Source: Clitoria ternatea (taxonomy: Eukaryota > Streptophyta > Magnoliopsida > Fabales > Fabaceae). From it: 64,000 nt of DNA. Position numbers and translations under genes: made by a program. This document shows, in pieces, positions 62,336 through 64,000 of this stretch (its first letter is position 1; each line of letters opens with the position of its first letter). Location: NCBI GenBank assembly GCA_037962975.1, contig CM075674.1, forward strand, positions 88,738,501 to 88,802,500, read 5' to 3'. The notes below the pieces were generated by a model. It worked only from the letters and a program-made list of their open reading frames with translations, did no database searches and had not been told where the DNA came from.

Positions 62336-63893
62336 TTTATGTAAATAATCAAAATTTATTAGGTTAGGCTACCCTTAACCCTAAATAAATTTTCTCTTAT
62401 ATATCTGATATATTCTTTTTTCTAAAGTTTAATTTGACTTTTTTTAGAAATTTAACCTGCCATAAAAATTAATTCTTTTCCTAGTAAGTGGTTAGTTTGA
62501 ATAATATATGTTTGATTATTTTTAAGTAAGATACCAAATTCAAATTTTATAGATAGAAAGAATTTAAAAAGTTGGTCTTCAAAATTGAACATGGATGCTG
62601 CCAGAGAATGTGTATATAAAACTTTAAACCCGAAAAAAAACTTAATTCTTTTTATCCATGACTTGAATGTTTATGTAGAACTTACTTTATGATAAGAATT
62701 TTCTAAATAAATCATAAGCACGTCAGTAGAGTTAGGACTTAGCCTTTAAGTAAATAAATAATATAATTTAAATAATTATTATTATTATTATAAAATTAAA
62801 ATATTACTACAACAATAACATTATTATTACCTTTTTAACCTTTTTTCCATCGAATATATAGGCTTAGAAGAAAAAAATTGACGGTTTTTAACATCACATT
62901 AGATAAGCAAAAATCATATGCTCGAACTTATAGACATTTTTTTAATGAAAAACAATCTATCTTCGGAGTGATTATCTAAGCAAAGTTACCCTAATCCCAA
63001 ATTTTAGACTTTTGGGGGGCCGTGGGTTCCAGTAATCAATAATTCTTGCTACTAATGAATATGAATTTCAAAATGAGTGAACAGTAGAAGAGCATGCCTA
63101 TCCATACATATGATAACAAGTGTAGGACCATTATTAACCCACAATCATCGAGAAAGAGGTATGAAAAGGTTTGATTTGTTTGGGTGGTTCCGACTTTTTC
63201 CCACATGGTGATTGCAAGATTAGGAAGAGTTGGTTTTAAGGCACCCGAGAATAGAGACATTGACAAGCAAAGTGTTGGGAAGTAGCTTTTGTCTGTTTTA
63301 CCAAATTATCCCAGCAAGTCTGAATTCCAGATAGATTGAAATGATTTATTGAACTGTAAAAATTATCCTTTTGCAAGAGATCCAAAAGGGATTTCCAAAA
63401 TTCCTATAATAATGAATAGAACTTGATCAACCATACGGGTGTCACAATCATTCAGCTCTCATGTTCATCCACGTTTCAGTTGTTTTAGATTGCATATTTC
63501 GATGAATCAGTAATCAAGGGTGGCCAGCTTAGCACAAGCTAAAACCATTTCATCCCCTTGTAAAAGATAAAACTAGTTAAAATGCTGTAATCTAAGGAAA
63601 TTGGGAGTTGGGATGAATAATTTGCCGATAATAATAGAGGTTCAAAACTTCTCTTATAACACTTCCAAGTCTTGCTATATGCATTCCAATTCAATCTACA
63701 AGACAATAAAAAATTCAATTAAGACTCTTGCTTAAAAATGGCCATCTGGGGTGGGGGCTTTAATTAATACCTCAGAAACAAGCAAGCTCTACCTCAAAAA
63801 ACAAACCCAGATTTCATTTAAGAATATAGTAATCGCTTAATAAACAACCTATAAGGAAGATCTATGAGTGAGGGAAGTTAGAAGAACATTCAC
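62336..63893. other. A+T-rich interval, partly intron of the gene at the right edge
   Basis: No supported gene. The ORF at 63036-63266 (minus) has no recognised domain. The part next to 63893 should be intron if the exon call at 63894-64000 is right. Confidence 0.4.
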
Positions 63894-64000
63894 CTCATGC
63901 AAACGTGTCAACTGTCTGGCAAAATTGTGCAAACTCAATTCTGCATTACAAATCGCCGTTTTGATCGAAATATCATTTTGTTGCTTCGCAGTAGAATAAC
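63894..64000 (-). CDS. Partial exon of an unidentified gene
   Basis: One minus-strand frame is open across the 107 bases to the edge and ends at a splice donor CATGAG|GTGAATG. It encodes a helical-looking stretch with K-T-A-I-C-N-A-E-L-S-L-H-N-F-A-R-Q and L-T-R-L-H-E. The other two frames contain stops. I do not recognise the family. It could also be chance, as the piece is short. Confidence 0.4.

Noticed and set aside
63036..63266. 76-codon minus ORF
   Set aside because: No recognised family and no clear splice sites; it may be intronic DNA of the gene at the right edge.
1..64000. tRNA, rRNA or organelle-derived genes
   Set aside because: I looked for tRNA-like B boxes and rRNA signatures and saw none. 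Primer-site matches to tRNA ends belong to retrotransposons.

Overview
This is a nuclear segment of a flowering plant, almost certainly a eudicot. The reasons are spliced plant genes, A+T-rich intergenic DNA and deeply nested LTR retrotransposons. A legume is likely because a 20-kb Ogre-type element is present, but this is not proven. Only one intact host gene is visible: the F-actin capping protein beta subunit (CPB) at 58889-61277, minus strand, eight exons, 256 residues. A partial exon of an unidentified gene touches the right edge.

Layout, left to right. 1-4552: 5' part of a minus-strand Ty3/gypsy element with a 2.6-kb LTR (Tekay-like), its gag-pro broken by stop codons. 5642-7800: decayed hAT transposase (DUF659 type) lacking the core of its BED finger. 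8040-10605 and 30690-31000: two halves of a degenerate Ty1/copia element, split by element E1. E1 (10611-30684, minus strand, 20,074 bp, target duplication CATGG, 2,015-bp LTRs) is an Ogre/Tat-type Ty3/gypsy element. It has a tRNA-Arg-type primer site, an extra ORF1, gag-pro, an intron and pol. On the opposite strand, between pol and the 3' LTR, lies a spliced extra gene (eORF) with its own TATA box and G-boxes, and a tandem-repeat array. 31337-34606: probable LTR remnant. 34607-37034: minus-strand copia remnant split by a solo LTR (35097-36390, duplication TGTAC). 38478-39645: plus-strand copia remnant. E2 (39926-55966, minus strand, 16,041 bp, duplication CTATC, 728-bp LTRs) is a second Tat-lineage element. 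It carries two tandem, strongly diverged antisense eORF blocks. 55967-58888 is mostly intergenic with one MITE. The CPB gene follows, then A+T-rich DNA.

The most interesting system is the antisense eORF. Three copies in two different elements share a plant gypsy-type domain, one phase-1 intron of 85-87 bp, a C-terminal coiled-coil plus conserved tail, an upstream G-box/TATA arrangement and an 18-nt hairpin-like motif just after the stop codon. In E2 the two copies differ from each other far more than the two LTRs do. The double-eORF layout is therefore older than this insertion and seems to be a property of the family. Each eORF would produce RNA complementary to the element's own genomic transcript.

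Splice sites, frames and target duplications were read by hand. LTR identities (about 98% for E1 and 98.5% for E2) are hand counts. Lineage names rest on recognised motifs, not on searches.
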